From assembly GCF_963966145.1 (NCBI RefSeq), contig NC_091047.1, positions 62,001 to 126,000 on the forward strand: DNA of 64,000 bases. Reading direction: 5' to 3'. The DNA comes from Tenebrio molitor (taxonomy: Eukaryota; Arthropoda; Insecta; Coleoptera; Tenebrionidae). Each line of letters starts with the position of its first letter. Positions within the stretch are counted from its first letter, which is position 1. The position numbers and the translations under genes were made by a program. Below, piece by piece: positions 44,752 to 56,304 of this stretch. A model generated the notes under the pieces. That model was not told where the DNA came from, searched no databases, and saw only the letters and a program-made list of their open reading frames with translations.

Positions 44752-47352
44752 GGGGAGAGTTGCCTATATTGTACCGGGTTGCAGTTTTTTGACCATAACA
44801 TTTTTATATTGACTCGATTTGAAAAATGGACTTTTGCGGGATGATTTTCAATATCTTTAACAACACGAGAATTTTTTTAACATTTTTTGGGAAACCATAA
44901 GTGCCTGTATTTGCTTTTAGAAAAAAAGCTTACATTAGGTACAATATAGGCAACCGGTTTCCTAAATTGTACTACCCACTGCCTAAATTGTACCTACAAC
45001 ATTTTTGTAGTATTATTGAGCAATCACTTAAAATTTAACAGAAATATTTATTATTTGTAATTATAAAATCAAGATATAATAAAAAAACATAACATAATAA
45101 AAACTTTGAAATAAAAAACTAAAGAGAAAATTTCTAAATCAAAATGAAATCACAAACCTTTAATAGGTACTAAAAAATTAACAACATTCATCACAAGCAT
45201 ATACTTTCTCTGCTATTGCCCCCGAACAGGATTCGTGAACCCATCTTCTACATTTTGAGCACTGAACCATGTCTTCAATAAGATTTTGGTCACATAAAAA
45301 ACAGTACCATTCATCAATGTTTACTTCTATTTCTGTTGCTCTCGAAGTCGATGGGCGAGGTTCATTGGAAAGTTTACATTTAACCTTTTTAGGTTTAACG
45401 AATTTTCTTTTACTTTGCTTCTCTTCTAGATCTTCTTTGTAGGGTGTAGCAGTTAAAATAGTAGCCTTTTGAGCAGGTCGACCTCTTTTTTTGGTATTTT
45501 TGGTTACCAAGGGTAATGGAGACAGTACTGTTGGACTAAAATAATGATCATTAATTGTGTCATCATGGTGATTGTTCTCTATCTCTATCGATAAATTGTT
45601 TTCATGCGTTGGTGTAGTGTTTCCTTGTTCTTGATGTTCTACAACAGTTTCACTGAAATCACATTCATTCTCATTTTGATTATTGTGCACTTCTGAAGGT
45701 AGAAAGTCTGCATCCGTAAATACAAATCTATTTATGGGCCAAATTCCGGCACCTCTGAATGATCCAATTGCGTTAGACAATGTTGCAGCTTGACTGTACG
45801 CAGTACACAACAATTCCGAAATTTCAAATTGTGTGATCGCCTGTGATGCATGACTTTTGAGCCACGTTTCTTGTGCTTGTATGTAGTATTTTCCTAAAGG
45901 GCAGAAGAAGCCCACATCCAATGGTTGAAGTCTGTGAGTTGTGTGACCTGGTAACTGTAGTAAAATGACTCCATTTTCTTTGGCCAATACTATTGCCTTA
46001 ATATTTTTTGAATGAGTTGTATGTCCATCTACAAGTAGTAAAACCTTTTTTTCTTTTGTCGGGTGAACGTGATCAATAAAATGTTGAAGAAATTTTACAA
46101 ACAGTTCGGAATTTATGTAACCCGTTTCTGACACCTCAACTAGACTTCCAGGAGGAGCTCCTTTTTTCAGTGCCTCATGCATTCTCATTCTTTTAAATAT
46201 GACCATGGGAGGAAGAAAAAATCCCGAGGGACTAGCACAACACACTATTGTAGTGTTTACCCCTCTTTCACCACTTGTGATGCCCCCAATCTGACGTTTT
46301 CCTTTTTGACCTACTATTTTCTGTGTCTTTTTTTGCACAGTCGAAAATCCGGATTCGTCCGCATTAAAGATTCGCGTTTCACTTAAATTATTTTCTTCTA
46401 CAATTTGTTCATACAAATCAAAAAATTCACCAACGCTTTTCTGATTAAATCCCCTTACCCTCGCCAAGGACGTGGCCTCTGGTTGCCTTAGCGATAGATC
46501 AGGGTGGCGTCTGAGAAAATTATAGAACCATTTCTTTCCCGCAATTTTCTTGTCCTTGTTGAAATTACATTTTATTTTATTTTTTTCTACTATTTCAAAA
46601 GCCAGCTTTCTAATTTCGGTTATTGTTAACCCAAACATATGTTTTTCTAAGTATAAAATATGTTGAACAAGATCTTCTTCAATATTATCTGGGAGGGCCG
46701 TTTTATGTCCTTTGAAGGTTTTGTTTCCGTTTGCATATTTATTTTCATTTTTGAAGTGTCTCTTAAGAGTAGGTTTGCTGATACCAAACTGGCGGGAGCA
46801 TTCATTCAATCCCATACGCCCTTCTCTATATGTTAAAAGAGCATTGTCTAAATTTTCTTGGGTCCATTTATAATATTTTTTTTTGTTTTCCATGCTCATC
46901 TAAAAAATATAAAACTTTTAAGTCTCTTGTTTTCTTTAATTGTACCGGTACAATATAGGAATCCATACAGTGGTACAAATTAGGCAACTCAACAATTTTT
47001 ACTTTAACCTTTATTTTTTTGGTAATAGAAAATGTAATATGAATTAAAAATTAGATGATTAGGAAGCTAAAACTATCTAGTTTCTACCACAGTTATCGCC
47101 AATTATATAAACATTCAGCAAACATGGTAATTTACTTACGTTTGTGAGCTTAAAACTACATCAACCAACCTTAAAATCTTGTTTCTGCAACAGCTACGTT
47201 GTGATTGGTCGTAATCCCGCCAATTTTATACCAACGATTCAAAGTTGTTAACTCTTTAGAACAGTGAAAACTAGAGGGAGCTAAAGGTCATAGTTTTCGC
47301 GAAATTAGAAAGGTACGATTTAGGCGCCGGTACAATATCGGCAACTCTCCCC
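44752..47352 (-). mobile_element. Complete pogo-family DNA transposon
   Basis: The 2601-bp element has inverted ends: GGGGAGAGTTGCCTATATTG on the left, and the complement with one change on the right. It is flanked by TA at 44750-44751 and 47353-47354, the pogo target. A subterminal motif close to GGTACAATATAGGCAA is repeated at least seven times near both ends (for example at 44939, 44970, 44985, 46944, 46972 and 47312) and is a likely transposase-binding site. It encodes one intact transposase. The intact frame and well-kept ends suggest recent insertion. Confidence 0.9.
45178..46899 (-). CDS. Pogo-family transposase with C-terminal PHD finger
   Basis: The single frame encodes 573 residues. 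Residues about 8-50 (WTQENLDNALLTYREGRMGL then SRQFGISKPTLKRHF) are a psq-type helix-turn-helix. A CENP-B-type region follows with WFYNFLRRHPDLSLR. The DDE_1 catalytic domain has its acidic residues in FNADESGF, LLVDGHTTH and LQPLDVGFF. After a low-complexity linker with an AT-hook-like KKRGRP, residues about 525-572 form a C4HC3 PHD finger: WYCFLCDQ, MVQCSKCRRWVHESC and YACDECC. All catalytic acids are present, so the enzyme could be active. Translation may begin at the second ATG (46893). Domesticated genes of this type exist, but the complete terminal repeats favour a live transposon. Confidence 0.93.
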   Translation of the reverse strand: MSMENKKKYYKWTQENLDNALLTYREGRMGLNECSRQFGISKPTLKRHFKNENKYANGNKTFKGHKTALPDNIEEDLVQHILYLEKHMFGLTITEIRKLAFEIVEKNKIKCNFNKDKKIAGKKWFYNFLRRHPDLSLRQPEATSLARVRGFNQKSVGEFFDLYEQIVEENNLSETRIFNADESGFSTVQKKTQKIVGQKGKRQIGGITSGERGVNTTIVCCASPSGFFLPPMVIFKRMRMHEALKKGAPPGSLVEVSETGYINSELFVKFLQHFIDHVHPTKEKKVLLLVDGHTTHSKNIKAIVLAKENGVILLQLPGHTTHRLQPLDVGFFCPLGKYYIQAQETWLKSHASQAITQFEISELLCTAYSQAATLSNAIGSFRGAGIWPINRFVFTDADFLPSEVHNNQNENECDFSETVVEHQEQGNTTPTHENNLSIEIENNHHDDTINDHYFSPTVLSPLPLVTKNTKKRGRPAQKATILTATPYKEDLEEKQSKRKFVKPKKVKCKLSNEPRPSTSRATEIEVNIDEWYCFLCDQNLIEDMVQCSKCRRWVHESCSGAIAEKVYACDECC

Positions 47353-47479
47353 TACATAATTTGTGCGAAGGATAGGTACTCCACATTTTTTTTCCAAACT
47401 TATTTCAGCTTGATTGGTTTTTTGTCCGATATCATCAATCCTAACGAAGGGTCTTAAATGTTATGACGGACTCGCTATA

Positions 47480-48071
47480 CAGGGTGTTTTCGAAGTTGAG
47501 GCGTTCCTTTTAACATGTGATAGTATGCGTTGTTCTAAAGAATTTTAGCCAAAATCACCTTAGTAAAATGTGTACGGCAATGAAGATACAATAAGTTAAT
47601 TTTTTTGAAATTTTTGAAACCGGTCCTGCTCAAATTTGCACTGATTTGTTAGAAATTGGAATTGACAAAAAAAAAATCAAATAAGCATGGACGTTAATCA
47701 AAACTACTGTCAGAGTTGTCATCTAATTAGTCGAAATGGCTTTATTATTAGGAAAATAATGAGCTCACAGATACATATGTTGCAAATGCATGGGCAATGT
47801 TATCACGTTATCAGAATGCATCTGCAGCGTCCAGAGAGTATTGCAAAGCGATTTCCGGAAAGACACCATTCTGGGCCAGGTTAGTTATTAATCTAGTACA
47901 GCGGAGAAATGGACAGGACCGGACTTAAAATTTTAGAAAACAATAAAAATATACAATCAATTATCTCCGTTAATACAAACATTTTACTAAGAAGATTTAG
48001 GCTAAAATTCTTAAGAATAATGTGTAGTACCTCGTGTTACAAGGAACGCGTCAACTTCGAGAACACCCTGT
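47480..48071. mobile_element. Inverted-repeat element with ACAGGGTGTTTTCGAAGTTG ends
   Basis: The ends match over about 35 bp (CAGGGTGTT, CGAAGTTGA, GCGTTCCTT) with few mismatches. It is noncoding apart from short chance frames. Confidence 0.7.
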
Positions 48072-48435
48072 CACCCTGTATAAAATGGTGTGTTAGTTTT
48101 GAATTAAAGTTTGTTCATGAAACACGTCTTTCATTACATAATTTTATAATTTTCTTACAGATAGATCTAGATCTTCCTACTACTGTCACGAGAAAAAAAA
48201 TTGGTCGTCAAAATCATGCTTTGACGCAATGGAAAATGCTCTATTGTAAAACGGTCTTAAATATCATAATCTATCATCATGTTGTATGACATTAATTGAC
48301 AATGATTAATTAATTTTTTGACACTTTGTTGACGTGGGCATAATCAGGCAGGGCAATTTTTTAATTTGTAACAATCTAACCAAATTTTTGAAATTACATT
48401 GACGACCAGAATTTTTTGCTCGGGACAGTACCTAC

Positions 48436-49176
48436 CTAAACGATGAATGAAAAAAATTGGTATACCATATACTAGTTTCAATTTGGTTGTAGGTCGTAAA
48501 ATTTTATGGTACTTTAAGTTAAAGATCTTGCGGGGCTTATAAATCCTAGTTTACCACTAGCAGGTAATATTTTAAGCAGGGTTGTATTGTACATTTGGTA
48601 TATTTGCATTGTACGGCAAACGGCACGCGCCGCTTTCCAACCTTTTCAAACCCAACCATTGTGCCCGTTAATCGCTCATAATATCCAATAAAATTTTACG
48701 GCCTACAACCAAATTGAAATTACAATACATTACAATTTTTTTGAGAAAATGACAAATTTTACTTCAAAAATTTAATTTAATTTTTAATGTAAAAATTCTT
48801 TTGTTTGGGTTTGTTTATAATAGAAGATTTATTTTAATAGACGAAACAATTTAGAAGATTTACGGCAGAATTCGCGATGAAATGGAATAAATAAGCCCTG
48901 ACATTATTGAGCGTAGTGTACAAACTGTCGGTGAGTGCTAATGGTTGTCGGGGGACAATTTCAACATTTGCATTTAATTTTATTGTTAACCAACCTTAGA
49001 TATTAACCATTAACATGTTTATTAACGGCAAATAATACCATTTAACAGTGAAAGAACAATAACAATAGATGTTTGTTTGTTTTTGTTATTAATTTAAATT
49101 TTTGAAGTAAAATTTGTCATTTTCTCAAGAAAATTGTTATGTAACGTACAATTTGTTTCATTCATCGTTTAGATAA
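48436..49176. mobile_element. Inverted-repeat element with TAAACGATGAATGAAA ends
   Basis: The outer ends are inverted (CTAAACGATGAATGAA with the complement at 49176). Two inner inverted pairs (CAATTTGGTTGTAGG with CCTACAACCAAATTG; GAGAAAATGACAAATTTTAC with its complement) show a layered structure. Confidence 0.6.
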
Positions 49177-49187
49177 TAGGAAGATGT

Positions 49188-49440
49188 ATCAGAAAAAGAA
49201 AAAAAAGTGGGGTTGGCATTAAAAAAAATTAGTGATGGACGTTATAGCTCAAAAATGGATGACGTCATGAACAAGTGAAGTAACTTAAAATAAGCATTAT
49301 GAGAAATAAAAATTGATCTGTTTCAGCATTTTCGACAAATGTCAATAGTTTTGAAATTACTGAATATATTCCATAAGTATAGTTTCCACACCGTATATTT
49401 TTATTAATCCCTACATACAGCTTAGTGTAAACGTTACAAA
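49188..49440. repeat. Right arm of the long inverted-repeat pair
   Basis: Inverse complement of 42700-42972. It is separated from it by 6.2 kb that include the SINE candidate, the pogo element and two other repeats. Confidence 0.75.
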
Positions 49441-49950
49441 TTTGAAATATTGGCGAGACATAAAGTAAATTCACGATGGATTTCAAGGTCAAATAATTTT
49501 ATTTTTTGGGTATGTCTTGTTAATAGTGACATCCAGGGAACCAACATAATGTGAATTTACCAATGCTCAATCCAACGTGAACGGTGTATAATTTATTCCA
49601 TACTCTACGATTCCATATGACACGTTATTACTTGGCCTCCAGCTATCTCCAAAATTTTATTTTTACGAGCCAGCAGCTCGTGGTTAAACTTATGCTGGTT
49701 CATTCTGGGACACCTGTATATTTAAATAATTGCACAGGCTATTCCCCAACTTGTTTTTTATCGCGTATTGCCGAAGACTTCAATCGACATCAAAGTCGGT
49801 AAATAGAAAAAAAAAACAGAAACAGATTTATTGGATACAATTTACACATTAGACATTACTTTTATATTCTTTATTTATCCATAATCTAAGAATAAGTATT
49901 GTAAAGCCTTCAACATCACTGTAACAACTGTTATCATCAAAATAGTAACA

Positions 49951-52900
49951 TCAACTAATCGCTTCCTCGATAATCGGTTGCTCATCTCCATCTTGGCCAA
50001 GAATATTGGTCATACAAATGTTCCTCGCTACAACGATCGTTCTACGACAAATAACAAATCAACTCGGACATTAAAATAAACGAACTCACTGGAACTCACA
50101 TGGCGATCGCAACCTCGAAAGCGTAAATGCCCGCACTTACAAAATTAAACATCGCAGGATTTGTCAGGATTGTGGCATTGTAAATCGCTGTGTAAATGGG
50201 TGATCCTCCCATCCCAAACAATGATTCGCTTACAACTATCAAAGAAAATATCTTTCCAACTTCCTCATTTGGAACGATCTTCGAAACCAACGACCGCACC
50301 ATAGGACTTAAAACCCCCCCGAGGGCACGCGAAAAGGCAGCTGAAAATGTACAGTTGTACCCAAAATATAATTTTGAAATATAAAAAATGTAAGTACCAG
50401 TATAAACCTCCCAGTCGTACTTGGCTAAACCCATCACCAACATTCCGACAAGCATGGACATGAAACCAACAACGATCATTATCGCTTCAGAAATTTTCAT
50501 CAATTTGTGCAAGAGATAAACTCCAATCACAGTACCTAGAACCCACGTAACATTATGGGCGGCACTGAATAATGTGTATTTTCGTAAAGACCAATGGAAA
50601 TTTTCTCTCAAAAATAAAAATATCACAGCACCATCTCCATTAATTGCCAAAATGTAGATAGTTAACATCAAGACGCAACACAATACAACAAAACGGTCGT
50701 AATTTTGTCTTCCTTTGAATGTTGTTTTTAACATATCTGTGATGTTAGATAGCTGGAATAAATTCTTCAAGCGACCCTACAAGCATACATTTTGAAATGT
50801 TAAATTCATACTCGTCTTAGCAATAATACCTCTGTTTCCGGATTTATTAGTGACTCCGGTATCAAAAAAACAGTGAAAATTACATTCAAGAAGCAACAAG
50901 TGGCTGAGATTAAAAAAGTTCCTAAATAATTTGTTACAGAAAAAACGTAGGAACTTGAGACGTTGCCCATAAGAATTCCTAATGAAAGAACAGCCTCGAA
51001 AACACCCATTCTCATGCCACGATTTGCTTCGCGTGTCACATCAGTTATATAACATAAAAGAACAGTGAGGTAAGAGGCACCGCCGCCTGTTACGTATACA
51101 GGTATCGAACACACCAAGGAGTACCAGGGTGATATATTTTCCAAAGAAGCAAAAACGGCAAAAAAAACATAAAACAAAAGGTATCCTAAAACATCTGTGT
51201 TATAAAACAGTTGACATACACACCATTTAAAATTAATTAACGCACCACGCAACACAATTGAACCTATAATATCTTCTTCGCTTTCTACTGAATCTAACGC
51301 TTTTGAAAGTTATCCTCTCGGGAGTCTCGGAACACGTATATACCGGGTTAGATGAGTTTTATCGTCAGCACGATTAACCCTATTAAAAAAATAGTAAAAA
51401 TTAAGAAACTTTAGGGTTACATTCCCTTGATATTCAAATGTGTGTAATCAATTTTCACTTATCACTTAATTCAGAGCCATAAAATTAAAAAAATCGATTT
51501 TGAGCAAAAAAAATTTTTTTTTCGTACACGCTCATAATTCACAATTAATTCAAAGAACACATTTACGAAATTCGCATCAAAAGAAAATTATTCGTTTTTG
51601 AATTATTCCAATTTTAACATTAAGAGCGAAAAATGACCAAGATTTACAACTGCAGTGTCATAAATAAAGATCTCATTGTTGGGAACATCTGTTGACCACT
51701 TTTCTAGTAATTCTTAAGTCCCTAAACTAAAGGGTATCATAAATAACCTACGTCAACTTCTTTTGTGGAACTGACCGCCCAATTTAATAATAAATCATAG
51801 CTAAATTTTAGGCTTTAATATCAAATTACATTTATTTCAAAAACCGGTGATGTTTTCATGATTTTAATGACACCAAATTTTTCCTGAATGTTTGAAAGGA
51901 CGCTCAGTGAAAAATTATGTATAAAAAAAATAAAATTATGTATAAAATTATGTATAAATTAATGTATCAGTTATTGAATTAAAACAAAATCTTTACCTGT
52001 TTTATTAAAAATTTTGAAATTTTTACAGACTGGTCTAGAGTGATACACAATCATTCCTGAATTTTTTGAAAATTTTAAATTGATTAGAAGTGGATGTTTT
52101 CCCACTGACGATAAAACTCATCTCACCCGGTACAGTGGCGGCCATTAATTTGGAAACACCAAGATTTTTCTATTGTAAATTGTTTGTCACTTTGACAATG
52201 TTATTGACATATCAATTTCGGCTGCGACAGTCTGTTGGATGCGCTCAACGATGACATGAGTTCATGATATAACGCTTACACTATCAAATATTAGAAATAT
52301 CCAGTAAACTAGATTGGGCCGGTGTTTCCAAATTAATGGCCGCCAGTGTACGTAGTATTGCGAGCACGGAATTTCGGGCAGACTTGAAATTTGACTGATA
52401 TAAGGTGTGAAATAGGCTTTGGGTGCTAGACGTCATTTTAATATTTACTATTGTCACCTGTCATTTTCACAAATTGCATTCATCAATCCGGAAAAGTTGC
52501 AAGTGGTAATTTTCTTCCGACATGGCGACATGTGAGCCCACTTTATTTTTATTCGCAGCGGAGGAAATTTTACTTGCTCATTTTATAATTAAAAATTTTC
52601 AAAATGTTGTGTACACCTTGGCTGCGAAATTCTTTGACGACGTTGGGATTGTCTTACCTCGGCCTAAACGGCCTCGGCGACAATTTTCGTCTGGGTACGT
52701 TAAAGTACGATTTCACAGCCTCGATGTACTATGGCGGACTAAACATTTTTGCCGTCATTTTCTGTCATTGAATGTTAAGCTTGTGACGGCTAAAATTAAA
52801 TTTTTTGGCCGCCATACTATTCCGGCCAAAAAATTTCGTCCACCCATTTCCTGTTATTTCACAAAAATTGGGTGTGGTTTAACATTTACTGTCATTATGA

Positions 52901-55666
52901 TTGACATTTGCAAATTAAAATTTGAAATTTATTACTGTCACCCATAAGAACACGGGACACAATTTAATTGACACATGTTAAAATGTGAACTTGTGAAGTG
53001 AGATTATTCGTTCCTAAAGGCTGCTTTACAACATACGTGAGTGGAATGACAGTTGTGGACGAAACTTTTTGTCCGCCATTGTACAAATAACTATTATACT
53101 CCTATTTTCCTTTTCCTAATGCCCTCTTCTTTTGATAAAGGTAGATTTTGCTTGGGATTTTGCATTAAATAAATATTCACTACGACAACGTGCTTCCTTA
53201 CACTCATTTCCTACTTTTATTGTGGCTGACATTCAAAAATTAAACTTTTCTGTGTCGGTCGCGCAGTCAGTTTTTGAATTTTAAGTTTTGAGTTAATTGC
53301 ACTGAGTGTAATTAAATCATCGCTTTCACCTGCTGCCTACCCGTTATTATGCCACAAATCACTATTTTTTAATGTAAATAAATAAACATGACAAAAACTT
53401 GACAAGAGTTACGTAAAAGTTGTTTTAGAGTTTAGAGTATGAAAATGACAATACTGCCCGAAATTTTAATTCCGCAACTGTACGTAATGTCAGCTGACGG
53501 GGTAACTGGTGTGATTTATTCTCTCAGAAATTATAATAAAAATAGTCGGTCTTACTGTTAGAACTTGATTGAAATTTTCCAGTTTGTTACAGTAAAGAAA
53601 TCTGAAAGTGTACCTAGTATTTTATGGGGACGCTTTCTAGAATTTTTACTTTGAAAAATTGAACAATTTTTGCCAACATCTGAGTGGTGCGTCAATTATA
53701 AAAAATATCAGTGTGTCATCTTGTATGTACAGTTGCGGCCGTTGAAAACTCAGACACTTTGACAACGCCAAACTTTTAGCTTTGTAAATGGTATTGAAAG
53801 TGACGTTTCTCAAAATGTCACTCAAACATTATCCACATTAATTTCTCTCGCAATGGCTCTTATACTCACACCGTCCCTCAGTCAAACACATTTTTGCAAA
53901 TCAGATAATTGCGGCATTTCAAAAGTTACGCGCGATTCTGACCTAATATGTCAAATACTGACACTGACTTTATAATCCTTGATAAAAATCCTGTTTACGC
54001 TAATCAAATTTCGGAATTTACACAGAGTGTTTAAATCTTTCTTGTCTGAGTTTTCAACGGCCGCAACTGTACAGCCACCCTTAATAACTTCTGCGCTGAT
54101 GTAAATAATGTAAAAACAAAAGATTAACTAAATTGTGAAAAATTATGTCAAAACAGTCGTGCACGGTATAGTCTTCTCCAAAATTATAAAACCACCAACA
54201 CCGCAAGTTACCTGGAAAATACAACCGGCAACGTTGCATAAGAACATTCGACGTTTCATATGGGGAAAATAAAATAAAAAAGTTTATAGCAAATTAGTTT
54301 ACTGTATCATAACCAAAAACTACTAAGAACGTTAAAATAACCATTAGGGTTTTTTTTATTGCCAACTTAATTCATCAGGTGGTGGTTTTATAATTTTGGC
54401 GAAGATTATACATAATTCTTATAAGGTACATTTTTTCATTAAATTCTTGAAGATTTATACCAATAATTTTCCTATTAAAATACTGCAAGTTTTCCTTTAT
54501 TCAAAAATTGTCTCATATCATGTTATTAATCTAACTCCATTAAGTTCATTAATTACATACTTAATATGGTTTTTTCACTACTAGTAATAAAGTCTAGTGT
54601 TATCGGTTGTCATAGAACGTTGAGAAGTTTCGTTTTTCTACGTTGGCCCAGTGACAGGTAGGTAAATAATTTTTCATTATTAACCAGTGGTGAATAATGG
54701 AATAACCGTCACCTAGCAACGAAAGATTGTCGTCTATTTCATTGGTTAACGTAGACGATTTTCATACCAACTGTCAAGAAATGACAACTCGGACCCGTCG
54801 CATCCGAGAAAATAATTTGATTAATAATTATTACCAGAAAGGGTTTTAACTTTTAACGTATCTAGTAGTGGAAAAAATAGTATATAAACCACGGTGGAGA
54901 AGTCCCTTATAGCCTTCGCGCCTTACAACCCTCGGCGCGCCTCGGGCTCTAATCTTGGCGCTCTGGCTATAATCATGAACTTCTCCACCTTGGTATATAA
55001 TATACTATTATGTATGTATGTATCGGGTGTTCATTTAAATTTCTCCTCAAAGTTGGCGTTGAAGAGTATAGACTGTGAACGCACCACGGATTACACATCA
55101 CGGATCAGCTGTTTAAATTTAACGTCACTTCTTGTGTTGTTTGTGTTTTTTTTTTACTCTGCAAATTTAAATAAACACCCGACATTATAATAATTACAGA
55201 AGTTATGGATCGGTGACTTGTAAAAATGAACACGCTTCGTTATGGATAACATCTCGCTCCTAACTCTTACCCACCTATTATGGGAATGATCAGTATTGGC
55301 TTCCGCCCAAAACGATCCGACCAAGGTCCCACAAACAAACAAATAACGGCTGAAAAACACGCCTCCGTTAACGAGTGAACCATGTTAAGTGTAGCAGCGT
55401 ACGGCTCCACAATTTTTTCCAGTTTGGACGTTTCATTGTCAGCGTCTTGGCTACCTAGTAAGGCACATTCTGATTTGTTGTACCCCAAGGTGACGTAACA
55501 AGTTCTGAAGATAATCAAATTAGTCTTAACCGAATCTGAAATCGGAAAATTAATTATCGAATTTGAACAAATCGCTAAAATTACCGGACAGAATAAAAGC
55601 GAAGAACAAAAGTAGAAGAGGTATTTCGACGTGAATTTTAACGTTGGCAACTACGCATTCAGGCAT
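49951..55666 (-). CDS. SLC46-type MFS transporter
   Basis: SLC46 members are proton-coupled carriers of the major facilitator superfamily; human relatives move folate or lysosomal solutes. The model has six exons: 55585-55666, 55275-55535, 50830-51194, 50398-50776, 50100-50340, 49951-50041. Phases 1, 1, 0, 1, 2 match and give 472 residues. The first segment (VEIPLLLLFFAFILSG) is the first membrane span. Then come FRTCYVTLGYNKSECALL and the MFS loop VGPWSDRFGRKPILIIPIIG, with the conserved D-RxGRK. Later blocks are AVLSLGILMGNVSSSYVF and LSPMVRSLVSKIVPNEEVGK. Twelve spans are expected. Reading through the 49-bp first intron gives an odd alternative N-terminus. Intron 2 is 4.1 kb and full of transposons. 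The substrate cannot be told from sequence. Confidence 0.85.
51341..52132. mobile_element. Inverted-repeat element with TACCGGGT(T/G)AGATGAGTTT ends
   Basis: The ends extend for about 30 bp through TTATCGTCAG. It lies in SLC46 intron 2 next to another element that starts at its right edge. Confidence 0.75.
52131..52350. mobile_element. 220-bp mariner-like MITE
   Basis: The inverted ends TACAGTGGCGGCCATTAATT continue into TGGAAACACC. TA duplications are shared with the neighbours on both sides. Confidence 0.75.
52351..53482. mobile_element. Composite inverted-repeat element with GGAATTTCGGGCAG ends
   Basis: The left end AGTATTGCGAGCACGGAATT and the right end complement TACAGTTGCGGAATTAAAAT both run into TTTCGGGCAG. 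Inside, at about 52728-53080, ends of the CTATGGCGGAC family form at least one nested insertion. Confidence 0.6.
53728..54071. mobile_element. 344-bp mariner-like MITE
   Basis: The inverted ends TACAGTTGCGGCCGTTGAAA continue into ACTCAGACA and are perfect over about 28 bp. Confidence 0.8.
54167..54410. mobile_element. 244-bp Tc1/mariner-like MITE
   Basis: The inverted ends TATAGTCTTCTCCAAAATTA and TATAATCTTCGCCAAAATTA share the rest of a 30-bp repeat (TAAAACCACC). Confidence 0.8.
54877..55009. mobile_element. 133-bp palindromic MITE
   Basis: Arms ATAGTATATAAACCACGGTG and the following GAGAAGT are inverted around a GC-rich core holding CCTCGGCGCGCCTCGGGC. The core is much richer in GC than its surroundings. 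Confidence 0.65.
55023..55185. mobile_element. MITE with CGGGTGTTCATTTAAATT ends
   Basis: Short inverted ends (CGGGTGTT.ATTTAAATTT) and an inner GTTGGCGTTGAAGAG block mark it as a relative of 29760-29941. It lies about 90 bp from SLC46 exon 2. Confidence 0.65.
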
Positions 55667-56080
55667 TTTGATGTTTTTTTTCTAATCACCTAATTGTAGC
55701 ATAACCGAGAAAATATTCTACGTATAACATTGTGGAAGTGTGGAGTTAGATAGGAGAATATATTTACTCGTGACGTTTAAGGATGACTAATATAAAAAAA
55801 AAACAAAGATGGATATAGTTGAAACGTACATAGATATATATGTATATATGTACTCGAAATGTAAAAAACGGAGCTCTGAAAAAGGCAAAAATTAGTGATT
55901 TCTTCAATCGCGGTACCTACTATATGACTATGACTATATTGTTGTCCATGAATTTGTACAATAGTAGATATTATGTAGTTTGTGTCAAAGTCAAAGATTA
56001 AGTTCGTGAGTTTGTATTGTCATTTAAAATATTGGGAAACTTGTTTCACAAATAATTCATAGATAGTAAATACGTAAAGA

Positions 56081-56252
56081 GCGATCAAATTAATTTGTAA
56101 TCGAGTTATCCATGAATCCGAAATCGTATGTCGTTACTTGAAGTCCACGCTCCAATAATCACAGCGCGAAACACAGGTTAGATCTCGTTCTCGACATATC
56201 AATCAATCGCAAAATCCATGCTGGACGACTCGATTACAAATTAATTTGATCG
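56081..56252. mobile_element. Second copy of the TTAATTTGTAATCGAG MITE
   Basis: It has the same structure and interior as 28960-29127, about 90% alike by eye, with ends GCGATCAAATTAATTTGTAA and its complement. Confidence 0.75.
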
Positions 56253-56304
56253 CCCGATATATTGATCAAGTGTAATTTAAAAGTGAAAATGTTATAAAAG
56301 TAAA

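Larger units (their letters stand above)
47355..49950. other. Spacer between the pogo element and the SLC46 gene
   Basis: No supported gene. Inverted-repeat elements are found at 47480-48071 and 48436-49176, the right arm of the long inverted repeat at 49188-49440, and a copy of the GGTCAAATAATTTTATTTTT family at about 49480-49590. The rest is AT-rich. Confidence 0.5.

Noticed and set aside
50341..50397. Reading through the 57-bp SLC46 intron
   Set aside because: The frame stays open, but the inserted residues are foreign to the family and the GT and TTTTCAG signals fit splicing in phase.
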